Source of the DNA: Galbula dea | Lineage: Eukaryota; Chordata; Aves; Piciformes; Galbulidae | Length of the DNA: 64,000 bases | Assembly: GCA_013399015.1 (NCBI GenBank) | Contig: VWZX01006847.1 | Location: forward strand, 655 to 64,654 | Reading direction: 5' to 3' | In this document: piece by piece, positions 28,001-40,000 of the stretch | How positions within the stretch are numbered: the stretch's first letter is position 1 | Layout of the letters: every line of letters begins with the position of its first letter | Notes under the pieces: model-generated | Seen by the model: the letters and a program-made list of their open reading frames with translations, nothing else | Database searches by the model: none | Told to the model about the DNA's origin: nothing | Translations under genes and position numbers: made by a program

Positions 28001-31000
28001 AGAGCTGGGGGAGGGAGGCCAGCAGCTGCATCCGGAGGTGGGTGGCTCCCAGAACCCCAGGGGTGTCACCCTAAAACCCACTGGTGGCTTCCTGCACCCT
28101 GGATCTCTCACTGCTGGCTGGCCTGTGGCTGTTATCTGCTTCCTGCAACAGCAAGAAGGCCAGGATGGCTAATGCCAAGCCTGTGCTGGCAAGGAGAGCT
28201 GGAAAGGAAAGGGGGGAATGGGTTAAACTGAGTGGGGGTGAAGTGGGAGAACACCAGTGTCCCCAAGGTGTCCTGGTGTAAAGGAGAGCTGTGTCTGTGT
28301 AGATGAATATACATTATTTATATCTATGTTTAAATATAGATTAAAAATGATATTTATGTATGATTATATATATTTAAAGGGTTTCTTTTCCTGAAGGCTT
28401 GTCCAGCTGGAGCAGCTGCAGTGCTCAGTGGTTCTTTGAGCCCTCTGCATGTGTAGCACTCAGGAAGCAGAGGAGCAGCAGAGCCCCAAAGGGTGTAGCC
28501 AGGACAAGGGGATGGGGGAAAGTTCTTGCTTCCCAGAGCCAGCAGCAGCAGCAGCACCCAATCTGCCTTGCAGGGTGTTGTTTGCCACCTTGCCAGGGTG
28601 GAGTCTGTGAGGGAGGTTCTTCTCCTCCTCTGCTCTGCCCTAGAGAGGCCACATCTGGAGTCCTGGGTCCAGTTCTGGGCTCCCCAGTTCCAGAGAGACA
28701 AGGAACTACTGGAGAGAGTCCAGCAGAGGCTAGGAAGGTGCTGAGGGCACTGGAGCAGCTCTGGCAGGAGTAAAGGCTGAGAGCCATGGGGCTGCTTAGA
28801 CTGGAGAGGCACAAACTGGAACCCACGAGGTTCCACCTGAGCAGGAGGAGAAACTTGCTTGGTGTGAGGGTGCAGAGCCCTGGCCCAGGCTGCCCAGAGA
28901 GGCTGTGGAGTCTCCTTGTGTGGAGAGATTCCCAAGGCAGCTGGAGGTGACCCTGGGCAAGCTGCTGTGGGTGACCCTGCTGGAGCAGGGGGCTTGGACT
29001 GGGTGATCTCCAGAGGTCCCTTCCTACCCCAACCATGCTGGGATTCTGTGACCATGAGCCCATTTATGGTGGCCTTGTGCCTGCTGACAGGTCATTACTC
29101 CTGCAGCTCTTCCCCTGCCTTAACAGAAAGCAGATTGCTTTAGATGAAAGCTATGCTGGGATGTTTTTCATCCAGGCAGGGTCAAAGCTCTGGAAAACAT
29201 ATTGCAACAGCACTGAGCCCTGGGGTAATTCTGTGCCTTCTGTTGCCTGTCTCAATAACCCAAGTGGTGTTAGAGGTCTTGGGTGGTTCAGGTCCAACGT
29301 GGAGGGATGATATGGGCAGTGTTTGGGTCTGACAAGTTTGGCTTGATATGGTTTTCCTGGTGGGCCTGACCAGCTTGTGGCTGTTCACATTGGAGAGCTG
29401 CTCAGGGGTTTTAAATGTAATACAAATCTGGGTGCATCTTGGTGATCCCTCAGACCTTGTGTGGTTTTGCTGTTCCATGTTGTGGAGCTGGTGATGGTGA
29501 CTGCTCTGGTGCTGGCCATGGGTGAGCTTGGGCTCTTGACTCTTTCTGTTGGCAAAGCCTGAGCCTGCCTGAGGTTTCACAGGCCTGCAGCCCTGGGCTG
29601 TGCTGTGTTGTCCTAACCCTAACAGCTTCTCCTTCACCCTCTTCTGCCTGAGCCCTTCTGGGAAGGTAAAGGCAAAAAATGAGCTTTTAATTCTGTTTCT
29701 GTTGCAAGTTGATAGTTGGCTGAGTGGGAGCCAGCAGCGTGCCCAGGTGGCCAAGGAGGCCAACAGCATCCTGGCTTGGATCAGCACTGGTGTGGCAGCA
29801 GGAACAGGGCAGGGATTTTCCTCCTGGACTGGGCCCTGGTGAGGCCACATCTCAAATCCTGGGCTCAGCTTTGGGCCCCTTGCTACAAGAAGGACATTGA
29901 GGTGCTGGAGCCAAAGAAGGGCACTGAAGCTGGTGAAGAGTCTAGAGCACAAGTGTTGTGAGGAGCAGCTGAGGGAACTGGGGTTGGTTAGCCTGGAGAA
30001 GAGGAGGCTCAGGGGAGACCTTCTCACTCTCTGCAACTCCCTGAAAGAAGGTTGGAGCCAGGTGGGAGTTGGTCTCATGTGCCAGGACAAGAGGGAATGG
30101 CCTCAGATTGTGCCAGGGGAGGTTCAGTTTGGATATGAGGAAAAAATGTCTTCTCTGAATGAGTGGTTAGGCATTGGCCCAGGCTGCCCAGGGCAGTGGT
30201 GGAGTCCCCATCCCTGGAGGGATTGAAAAGCCATGGAGCTGTGGTGCTGAGGGCCATGGTTTAGTGGTGACCTGGCAGTGCTGGTTAACAGATGGATTCC
30301 ATGATCTGAAAGGGCTCTTCCAACCAAAACAATTCTATGACTCTAAGAGCAGGTTTCTGGTGTGGAGGACCTGGCACATGCTGGGCTTTGTAAGCAAACC
30401 AGGCTTTGGAAGGAGCTTCTCCACCCAGTTTGCTTGTGGTTACAACTGAAAGAGGTCAGGACATAACGGCCTTGCCGTGGCAGGGCTTTGCTGCTCTCAC
30501 TTTCCATGTGCCATTTCTGTTCCTCTGCTGCTGGAAACGGCTCTGAGAAGAAATGAAACTCCCAGGGTAGCACCTAGCATGGTGCTAACTGCTAATGAAC
30601 AGGGCTGGGCTGCAAATTCTCAGCATGTATGATGTGATGGTGGTGGTGAGCAGGAGCAGGAAGGGCCAGGAGGTTGCTGAAGCTTCTGCCTTTCCTGTTA
30701 GAGCATCTTTTGTGGCTGTTTCCCCATGGGTGTCCTGGTAATTAACGCATTCATCTCTGAGCATCCATGGAGGGTGAAGGAAATGCACTTGGGCTACCTG
30801 ACTCCCAGAAGCCCAAATTTGGTCTGCTTTGCTTTTGCCTGTCTTGTTGGCTAGAAGACTTCCTGTGAACAGATAGGTGCTGGGTCCAGCCTGGGGTACC
30901 AGAGCCCAACAGTCAGGCTGCCTGCTGCCACTCGGATGCCACCAAAGCGCTGCCTGCCAGCGTCCCCTGGCTCTGTGGGTTGCCATTGGGCAGGGGACAC

Positions 31001-34000
31001 CGGGCTGCAGACTGTCACCTGCTGGGCTGGGCTGTGGTTCGGTGCCACTCCCAAGCCCCCTGTGAGGAGAGGGCCCTGCCGGTGATGCCAGCACAGCAGC
31101 TGCTCTCACCGATCCCCCCCCCTCACCCCCACCGCCTCAGCCAACCTTCCAGCAGGGCTGGGAATGGAAACTGAGGAGATGACGTCTCTGCCCCCCCTCG
31201 GAGCAGGGAGGGGGGGGACGACAAAGTTTGGCCGTGTGAATGCCGAGGAAAGATGTTTTGAGCTGGCCTGACGCTCGCTTTTCTGCCTCTACCCACCCCC
31301 TCCCCGAGCTCCCAAATCTCCCTGGCCCCGTCCCGGTGACGCTGGCTGTCCCCGAGCCCTGCCAGCTCCGGGGCTGTAGCCAGCTGGAGGCAGAGGCATA
31401 GGCAGGAAGTTTTGGAAGTTTCTATAAGCAGCAGCTCGGCCTCCTTGTCCCATCCTCCTCCCGGCGATGCCGGGCTCCAGCAGCAGCTTCAGGAGATTCC
31501 AGTTTGGAGCTGGGCTCGGGATAGCAAGCTGGGAGTAGGAGACGATGCCGCTTTCGGAGAGCTCCTATCTGCCACCCGCTGCCTTTGTCCTCAGCCACAT
31601 CCTGGGCATCGCTGGGGTTCTCTACTGGAGGAGCCGGAGTGGAGAAGGTAGGGATGGCCCCCGGAGGGGGAGGGAGACACTAAGATGGCCGATTTGCCAC
31701 CAGTAAGGGTTCATGGCTTGTTTTCCCTCCCCAGGAACTGTGGTGGTGGCACAGGCAGGGATAGACGTGACCGGTGGGGAGGAGGGAGGAGAGGATGCGG
31801 CAATGGGAATTGTCCCGGTGACCCTGGTCCCCCTGGGCGGGGGGGCAGAGGTTTCGGTGCCTAAATTTAGTCTCGTCACCCATTCCCAGCCCACATCGGG
31901 GTGGGAGCAGCTGGGATGGGGAGTGTCTTGCTGGGGATGAAGCTGCTTTTTGTCTCGGCAGAAGCCCACGACACGTGGCTGATGTTCTGCCTCCCAGCTC
32001 CTGCCCCAGTGCAGGCGAATGTCCCTCCCACTCCTCACCGTGGCAGCAGTCTCTGGGTTAGCCACCGGCAAGAGGCGTCCTCAGGAGCTCCTCCCGACAC
32101 TGGCACGGGCTCCTGGAGCAGCTGGGGCTGACCCTGCCTCAGTTTCCCAAAATAGGGTTTGCACATGACCGCTGCCTGAGGAGTGTGAGGGTTTGTTACA
32201 GGGATGAGCGATAGCTCTGCGTCCCGGGCGTGGATTCAGTAGCTCCTTCCCCGTCCCAACCTTTTGCTCCTGGGATTTGTTTTCATTCCTCTCTCTATTT
32301 TTCCAGCAAGGCTTAATCCTTGCCTGTGCCTCTGCATGGGGCCTTTTTCCTGTCTCCATGACCAATTCTCCCTTTTCTTTCACTTTTCCCATTCAAAGGA
32401 GAGGACTGCAGAGCCTGGGCAGCACAGGCTCTGTGTGGGGACTTTTCCCCAAATCTTACTTTGGGATGCACTTCTTTCTTCTTTCCTTCCCCAAAACTAC
32501 TGGGACAGAGATATTGGAGACTCCATTGCAGAAACATGCTGCTGTGCAGAAATGCACCCTGTCACCTACTGAACCCAGCCTGGCTGCAATTCCTTCTGTT
32601 GACACACTGTCCCCTGTGCACTTAATTCATCTTGGTGTCCAGGCAGTGTTTGTGCAGTGTGGTGCTCAGCTTCATCTAGCACCTCCTGGCTCTTTCCCAG
32701 CACAACTCTCTCCTTCTGATCCTCATTCCTGTACAAGAGACCTGCTGCTTTGTCCTGCAGAAGTCATAGGATCATTTAGGTTGGAAGTGATTAAGACTGT
32801 CAAATCCAACCATTAACCAGCACTGCCAGGTTACCACTAAACCATGGCCTTCAGCACCACATCTCCATGGCTTTTACTGCCTTGGGCAGCCTGGGCCAGG
32901 CCTTGACAACCCCTTTGGGTAAGAAATTGTTCCTAGTGTCCAACCTAAACTTGCCTTAGCATAACCTGAGACCCTTCCCTCTTGTCTTACCGCTTGCTCC
33001 TTGGGAGAAGAGACCAACCTCCATCTGGCTCCAGCCTCCTCTCAGGGAGCTGCAGAGAGTGAGAAGGTCTCCCCTGAGCCTCCTCTTCTCCAGGCTAACC
33101 AAGCCCAGTTCCCTCAGCTGCTCCTCACAACACTTGTGCTCTAGACTCTCCACCAGCATCATTGCCCTTCTCTGGACACACTCCAGCACCTGAGTGTCCT
33201 TCCTGGAGTGAATGGCTCAGAACTGAACCCAGGATTTGAGGTGTGACCTCACCACTGCTGAGTACAGAGGTAAATACATCCCTTTTGGGGAATAAATCTG
33301 CTGCAAGTGGTGCAAGCAGTAGCATTCAATATCTGTTTTCCTTCATTGCTCCTTCCTGGTAAAGGTCAGATAACTACCCTATGGGCACAGCATCCTGGAA
33401 GGCAAAGGTCATCTTGCAGCAGGTTTTGTTGCCCTGTGATGCTCCCTCAGGTCTGTTGAGCATCCACCCAGGTCTCCTTTGCATCACTACTTCTCAGGTG
33501 TCTCCCTCATTAAGTATCTGGGTGCTTGGATAACTTTCCACCAGGTATCTCCTGTGCATTCTTCCAGGCTGATTCAGGCACAGTTTCCTCTCCCTGTTTC
33601 TGAAGGCTCTGTAAATCCTGCCTGCTCTGCTCTGCTGTCAGGATGGATTATGTCAGCCTGCGAGCTGGCAGCCAGCACATTGCAAATACCTCCTGCTCCT
33701 GAGCCAGCCAAACCTTTTGCATATTCCTGTCTTAAAAGTACTAGGTTGGCAAGAAAAAGTCAGAGTGAGAGCTCTCCTTCACCCCAAGGCTGTCTTTCAC
33801 TGTTTCATGCTCAGAGATATCCAAGTGACATGGTTTAGTGGCACAGTGGTGTTGGGTTGATTGCTGGTCTTAGAGGTCTTCTCCAGCCTTAATGATTCTG
33901 TGGCTCTGGTGATGAGTGATAGGGCCTGAGGGAAATGGCATGAAGCTGTGCCAGGAGAGGGTTAGGTTGGGTATTAGGAAAAGGCTCTTCACCCAGAGGG

Positions 34001-37000
34001 TGGTGGAGGACTGGAACAGGCTCCCCAGGGCAGTAGTAATGGCTCCAAACCCAACAGAATTCCAGAAGCATCTGGACAATGCCCTTAGACACATGATGTG
34101 ACTTTGGGGTTGTCCTGTGCATAGACAGGAGTTGGACTTCATGATCCTTGTGTGTCCTTTCCAACTCAGGACATTCTGTGGTCCAGCACAGTGCCCTCTC
34201 TCGTGTCTCCTGTATTTCTTTGAGCAGGAGCAGAAAGCTTATGAGCCACTTCCAGGCTTTATTCCATCAGGAGGGGCTGGAAAAGCCAGTGGGGGACACT
34301 GAAACCCCAGGCTCCTTCCTGAGGCTGGTAAAGACCCAGCCCAGCTTGTCTGAGTTTTCATTTCTGTGAGTCTAACCTGTCTTGGGAAGGAAGCAACACA
34401 AAACCACTGGGCAGCTGGAAGCATCTGCATGGCTCCAGCAGCATCAGTGGGACTGGAAATGGTTCTGTAGCATGTGGGCATGGTCAGTGAAGGAGTGTGG
34501 TTGTCTCTGGTGCCCATGTTTCCTGTGTCATTGCCTCCAGGGCTTGCTCTGTGCCCTTGTGTGTGAGGGGAGGCTCTGTAGTCAGCCTCATCTGCATGTC
34601 TTCAGAGTGGTGCAGATTTCCTCTAGGCACTGTCACCTTTCCTCTGGCTGTGCCCTGCCTGGGCCATCGCCTCTGCTTGCAGTCCCTGGCTGGTGACAGG
34701 GTGGTTCTCGGTAGCTGGGGCCAGCAAACCTCTGCTAGACAGAGGATGAGGAGTTGCAACAAGTTGCTTATCAGGGTGACTCTGGAAAAGATTAGCCAGG
34801 GGAGAGATAAGCTTGCAGTGCCTTAACATCATTAGTAAGCAGTAACTGGGCATTATTCTTAGCTCAGACAATAGCAGGGCTGTGGGGTGGGGAGGTGTAA
34901 TCTGGTTAGAGCCCAGGAACCGCCCAAAGGTGCTGAGATGGGGAAGAAAAAAGGAGGAAAACTCCCATTTCTGCAGGAGATGGGAAGAGGGAACGCACTG
35001 AAGAGCTGCTGGCCTGCGGGCACCCCCAGGAGCCGGCACCGGCGGTGTCTAGCTGCAGACTTTCTGCGTGGGACCCGGTGACCGTGCCTCTGTCCCCGGG
35101 TGCTCCCTGCGGCTCTCGGGGACACAGCCCTGCCTTCCCCCAGCCGCAGCTCGGCTCCTCTCGCCCTCCCGGCTGGGGCAATGGGGCTCCTGCTGGCAGA
35201 AGGTCTCCAGGGGGATTATATTTAGAAGAAAAGGAAGAGAGAGGTGATGATAAGGAGGCCTCCGTTATCGCCCTGCGTGCCGAGCGAGGCTGTGGCCGGC
35301 TCCCAGTTTTTGGCGTTTCAGAGCCGGGAAATGGTTTGGGAAGAAGCAACAGGCAGGCAGGCTGGAGCAGGGAGAACAGCTCGGCATTGTCCCTCCCGTC
35401 CCCAGTGCAATTAACTGGAAAACAAGAGGAGGACAAACAAGCCAAGAGGCTGCTGGCAGGGCAGTGCCCGGCTCTGTGGGGTGAGCCTGTGTCTGTACCC
35501 CCAGCCCGAAGACTTGTTGCTGCCAGGAGCTCCACCGCGTTCTTCACTCTGCTTTTCACCGCTCTTCACACTTCCTGCTCGCTTGCAGGAGGGAGCAGCT
35601 CTGCCCTTCCTCACCGGCAGCTTTCTGAGCAGCTTGGCTAGCTCTTGGGATCGCGGGACGGTGAGGATTTTGCCGGCACAGAGCTCCCGAGCTGGCGACA
35701 GCCTCATCTGGGAGCAGCCGGAGAAGGGCGAGGAGCAGCTGACTTGGCGGTGGGTTCGGCGGCGATGTCCCGGAGGAGGAACGGCCGGTGCCCATGCCGG
35801 GAGCAGCAGGGGTAGGAAGTGGTGCGGTGGGAGGAGCCGAGGGTGAGAAGTCACCCAGAGAAGTCACCCACCCACTGGGGTCAAGGTTGGTGAGAAGCAG
35901 GTGGTGCCACCGGAGGAGACCCTTCCTCAGGAGCTGGGAGGCAGCTGTTGCTTTGCCAGGACCCAGCGCTCCCCATCCTGGGCTCTGGTGATGGAGAGGC
36001 GGAATCTGTCCGGGGAGAAGAGGCGGCTCAGCGCCTGCCTGGTGTGCCGGATGTGCTGTATCGGTTAGTACTCTCCTCCCCAGCCTGCCTGCAACCTCCA
36101 CTGTGCCACAGGCCAGAGGATGGCTTGAGCTTCATCCACCCCAGCTTAACCACCAGGGTTGGGAGGGAAGCTGGCACTGTAGCCCTGAGAGGGGTCGGGT
36201 GATGGAAAGATCCCCAAGAACACCCAGGGTGACACAGCTTCCGATGGCAGGCGGTGCCAGGCAGCAGCTCTGTGGCTCAGTCACATCCTCCAGAGTCTGG
36301 TGGGGCTGGGGAGTCAGGCTGGCTGTAGTTCAACCAGTGAAGGGTTTTTAGCACCTGGTTCTGTGCTGTGACCAGGGGCCAGAGGGGGCTGCAGGGGAGG
36401 TGATATGCCAGCAGTGTGCCGCGTGTGGGACTGCCATGCTTTCGGATGGAGGAAGCCATGGGGTGGAGGAGGAGGAGGGATGTCAGATGGTGTTTGCAAG
36501 TCTGCATGGATGGAGACATGAGGTTTTCCTGAGGGTCTGGCCAGTGCAGGGACACCCTCCCTCTCCCAGTCCCTCTCCACACAAGGAGGAGGAATTTGGG
36601 GCCATCTGGGCAGGACATGCAATGTGACTGAGGAGCCTGGGCTGAGAGATGCTGAGTTTTCTCCTTTTCCTTGATTTTTTTTTTTTTGGCTTAAAACCAA
36701 AGCAAGGGGTGCTGCTGCTTGGTGAGCTGGGATGTCTTGGGGTAGCTAGGCTCATCCTTTCCCATTCTATCCCCAGGATCCCCTGGGCTGGATGAAACAG
36801 TGGTTGGGAGTTTGGGCTCACATGCTGTGGGTTGGTACTGAGGCACTTGAGATGATGCTGTTAAAACCAGGTGATGCCACCTGGCCCAGGGCTAGCTGCA
36901 AGGATTGCCCTGAGCTCTCCTGGCTACTTGGGTGTGGGGAGGTTTGAGCTCTCTCCTTGTTTGTTTTTGGTAGGTTTTTTTCCACATGGTATTATCTTTT

Positions 37001-40000
37001 GCAGCAAGAACAGGCAGAGCAAAGCCTGCTGACAGCTTCCTAATCCCACATTGCTGCTTGGCATCACCACCAGTCCCCCAGGCTGTTACCTTGTGGGGCT
37101 GGTGGCCACCCCTGCTGCTCCCTGAGGACTGGGACCCCTAAGAGGATGGGACCCACGTTGTCACAGTGTCCCACTGGCATTTGGAGCTCCTAGCTGAGGG
37201 CAGCTGAGCTGTGGGCTGGGAATAAACATTAAATCCTGACAATCCAATGAACCAAAAATACAGCGACAGAATAAGCTGCTAATTGCACATGCTGCTGGTG
37301 CCTGGCAGAGGCTTGTTGTGGGACATCTGTGTGGTTTATATAATGTGTCAGAGCCTCCTGGGAGCGGGCAGGGGAGGGGGACACCCTCCTAAAACCAGGG
37401 AGGGCTCGGGCAGACTCTCAATCCCTCCCTGCACTGCATCCAGGAGGGATGAGGAGGCACAGAAGGGTCCCATTTGGGGGTTCGATGGCTGCTGCCAGTT
37501 GCACCCATACCCGTCCCAGTCATCAGTGCTGTTTTGATTCCAGTGACACTATCCTCCCCCCCAAAAGAGTAGCATGTGTTGTTTCAGCTGGGTGGATGCT
37601 CCTACCTCCCTGCCTGAGCTGTGTGAGCAGCCCCAGCCTGGGAATAAGCAGCTTCTGTTCTCCTGTGCAGGATCCATCCAATGGTCCTGGCACCAGCAGC
37701 GATTCCTCTGTCTCTTCCTCTCATTTCAAAGTCATTTGAGTTTTTCTGCATGAGGAACACTGACCCAGAGCTGCTTTTGTCTTCTCTTGACAGATGAACG
37801 GGACAGAGTCCAAAAGAAGACCTTCACAAAATGGGTCAATAAACACTTGATGAAGGTAAGAGTCATCTGGTTCATTAGGAAGCTGGTTCCATCACCTGTC
37901 TGTCTGTCCATTCTGGCTCAGGACTGGCAGATAAATGCCTTTTTAAACATATTTATTGTGTTTTTTTTTTTTGTCAGGGAATGTTGGCATTGGGTTTGAC
38001 TGTTCCTCCATGTGTGTGCTCAGAGCAGAGATGCTTGCAGTGGAAATATTCTGGTGCCTTTGGAGGGCACTGTAACATCACCAGCAGCCCTGTGGATCCA
38101 TTTCCCTCCTCAGCACCAAGCCCTTGCTTTAACACAAGCCTTGTGCATCCTCCTGCCTGGGGCTGTGGGCTGCTGGGGTGAAAAAGGGGGATCCTGGTAG
38201 GGGGGCTGCTCCCTCCTCGTGTCCCCCTGCCGGGGCAAAGGGGCTTTATGGCTTTTGAGGGATGCTCCTGCGTGGAGAGGAGCTCCAGAGTGTGCCAAGG
38301 GAGATGGCTTGCAGCCATAGGGAGCTAAGTGGGATTAACATCGTGCTGAAAGGTGCCTCCTGCTTGTCTTGGTTAGTGCCAGGAGCTTTTTAATTCATTC
38401 TCCATTTGTCAGAAAGGAAAAAAAGTTGTTTGGGCATTGGGTGTCCCAAGATAGCTGTGTTTTACCTCCCAGCTTTGCAAACCTCTCTGTCAAGCTTTTG
38501 GCTGTTTTCTAAGTCTTAGAAAGCAGGGAGAGAAGAAGAATCTTGAGGGAGAATATATAGAGGTTCTAGGGAGAGTGAAAACCCCAGGACAAGGTCTGGG
38601 TGTCATGGGAGGAGAGGCTGCAGGTGGTCTTCCCCCAGAAGCCTGCTCTGCTCTCAGAGGGATGCAGGTGCCATGAGTGATTCAGCCACTGCCTCAGGGC
38701 TGAGCTCCCCTTTGCTCAGAGCTCTGGGTACTGTCTTTGTGGGGTTGCCTGGAATATGGAAGGGCTTAACAGCTTGATTGTTTTTTGGGTGTAAAATTCA
38801 AAGGTGGAGGGAGGTGATCCTGCCCCTCTGCTCAGCTCTGGGGGTGTCTCACCTGGAGAACTGTGATCAGTTCTGGGCTCCTCAATACAAGAGAGACATG
38901 GAGCTCCTGGAGCAAGTCCAGTGGAGAGCTATGAAGGTGATTAGGGGCTGGAGCATCTCCCTGGTGAGGACAGGCTGAGGGAGCTGGGCTTGGTTAGCCT
39001 GGAGAAGAGGAGACTGAGGTGAGACCTGATGTAAATATCTGAGGGTTAGGGGGTAAAGAGGATGGAGCCTTGATGCTACCAAGCAATAGGACATGAGGCA
39101 ACAGGCACAAACTGGAAACCAGGGAGTTCCAGCAAGCATGAGGAAGAACTTCTTTGCTGTGAGGGTGCCAGAGCCCTGGCCCAGGCTGCCCAGAGAGGTT
39201 GTGGAGAAATTCAGAAACCATCTGGAAACAATCCTGAGTAATGTGCTCTAGGGAACCCTGCTAGAGCAAGGAGATGACCTCCTGTGGTGCCTTCCAACTT
39301 GAACCACTCTGGGATTCTGTGGGGCAGGCAGCAAGTTCTGCCAGGTCATTTGGGATACAGGAGGCTGCTTTCCTTAGTGATCATTCTGGAATAACCCTTT
39401 TAAATGGGGCATGTCTGGGAGGGAGATGTCTGCTTGCAGACTCTGCTGCCTTGCCCCCACCCCCTGCAGATGCTGCAGGAGGGGCTCTGATGCCTTCCCC
39501 CCCCCGTGGCTCTCCCCAGGTGCGCAAGCACATCAATGACCTCTACGAAGACTTACGAGATGGCCACAACCTCATCTCCCTCCTGGAGGTGCTGTCAGGA
39601 GTGAAGCTGGTAAGTCCCCTGGGCTAGGCAGTGATGTTGCTGTCCTCCCTTAGGGTCCCTGAGCCCCCTTCATCCTCCTCCCTGCTCCTGTCTGCTCCCA
39701 GCCATCAACTGTCACTTCTGCCATCTTCTGTTTCCAGATGTCTGTCGTTGTTTCTTTTTTGTTATTATTACTATTATTAGCTGCTATTATTATTATTATT
39801 GATTTATTTTCACTCAAGCCCCTGTTCCCCAGGCTGGTCTCTTGAATACCACCAAAACATGTGATCAAAGCCACTGGCTTACAGTCCCCTGGGCAGAGCC
39901 TTCTTTTTGTGAGGGCTTCCATACCTTCAGCTTCTAGACTGGGCTTTGTATTTCAAATAACAGATAATAAAGGCTTGGACTAAACTGGTTTCTGGGACCA

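Noticed and set aside
29182..30090. 302-codon minus-strand open frame
   Set aside because: Antisense to a plus-strand CR1 copy and flanking intron; no independent coding signal.
35765..35842. Two other ATG frames in the CpG-rich stretch (35765 and 35794)
   Set aside because: The first reaches its donor in phase 2 and cannot join exon 2. The second is phase 1 but is a Gly/Ala-rich translation with no targeting features; kept only as a rival to 35991.
37960..37995. Poly-T acceptor followed by a few codons, tested as an optional exon 2-alpha
   Set aside because: The only nearby donor leaves 16 bases, not a multiple of three, and no similarity to the plectin exon.
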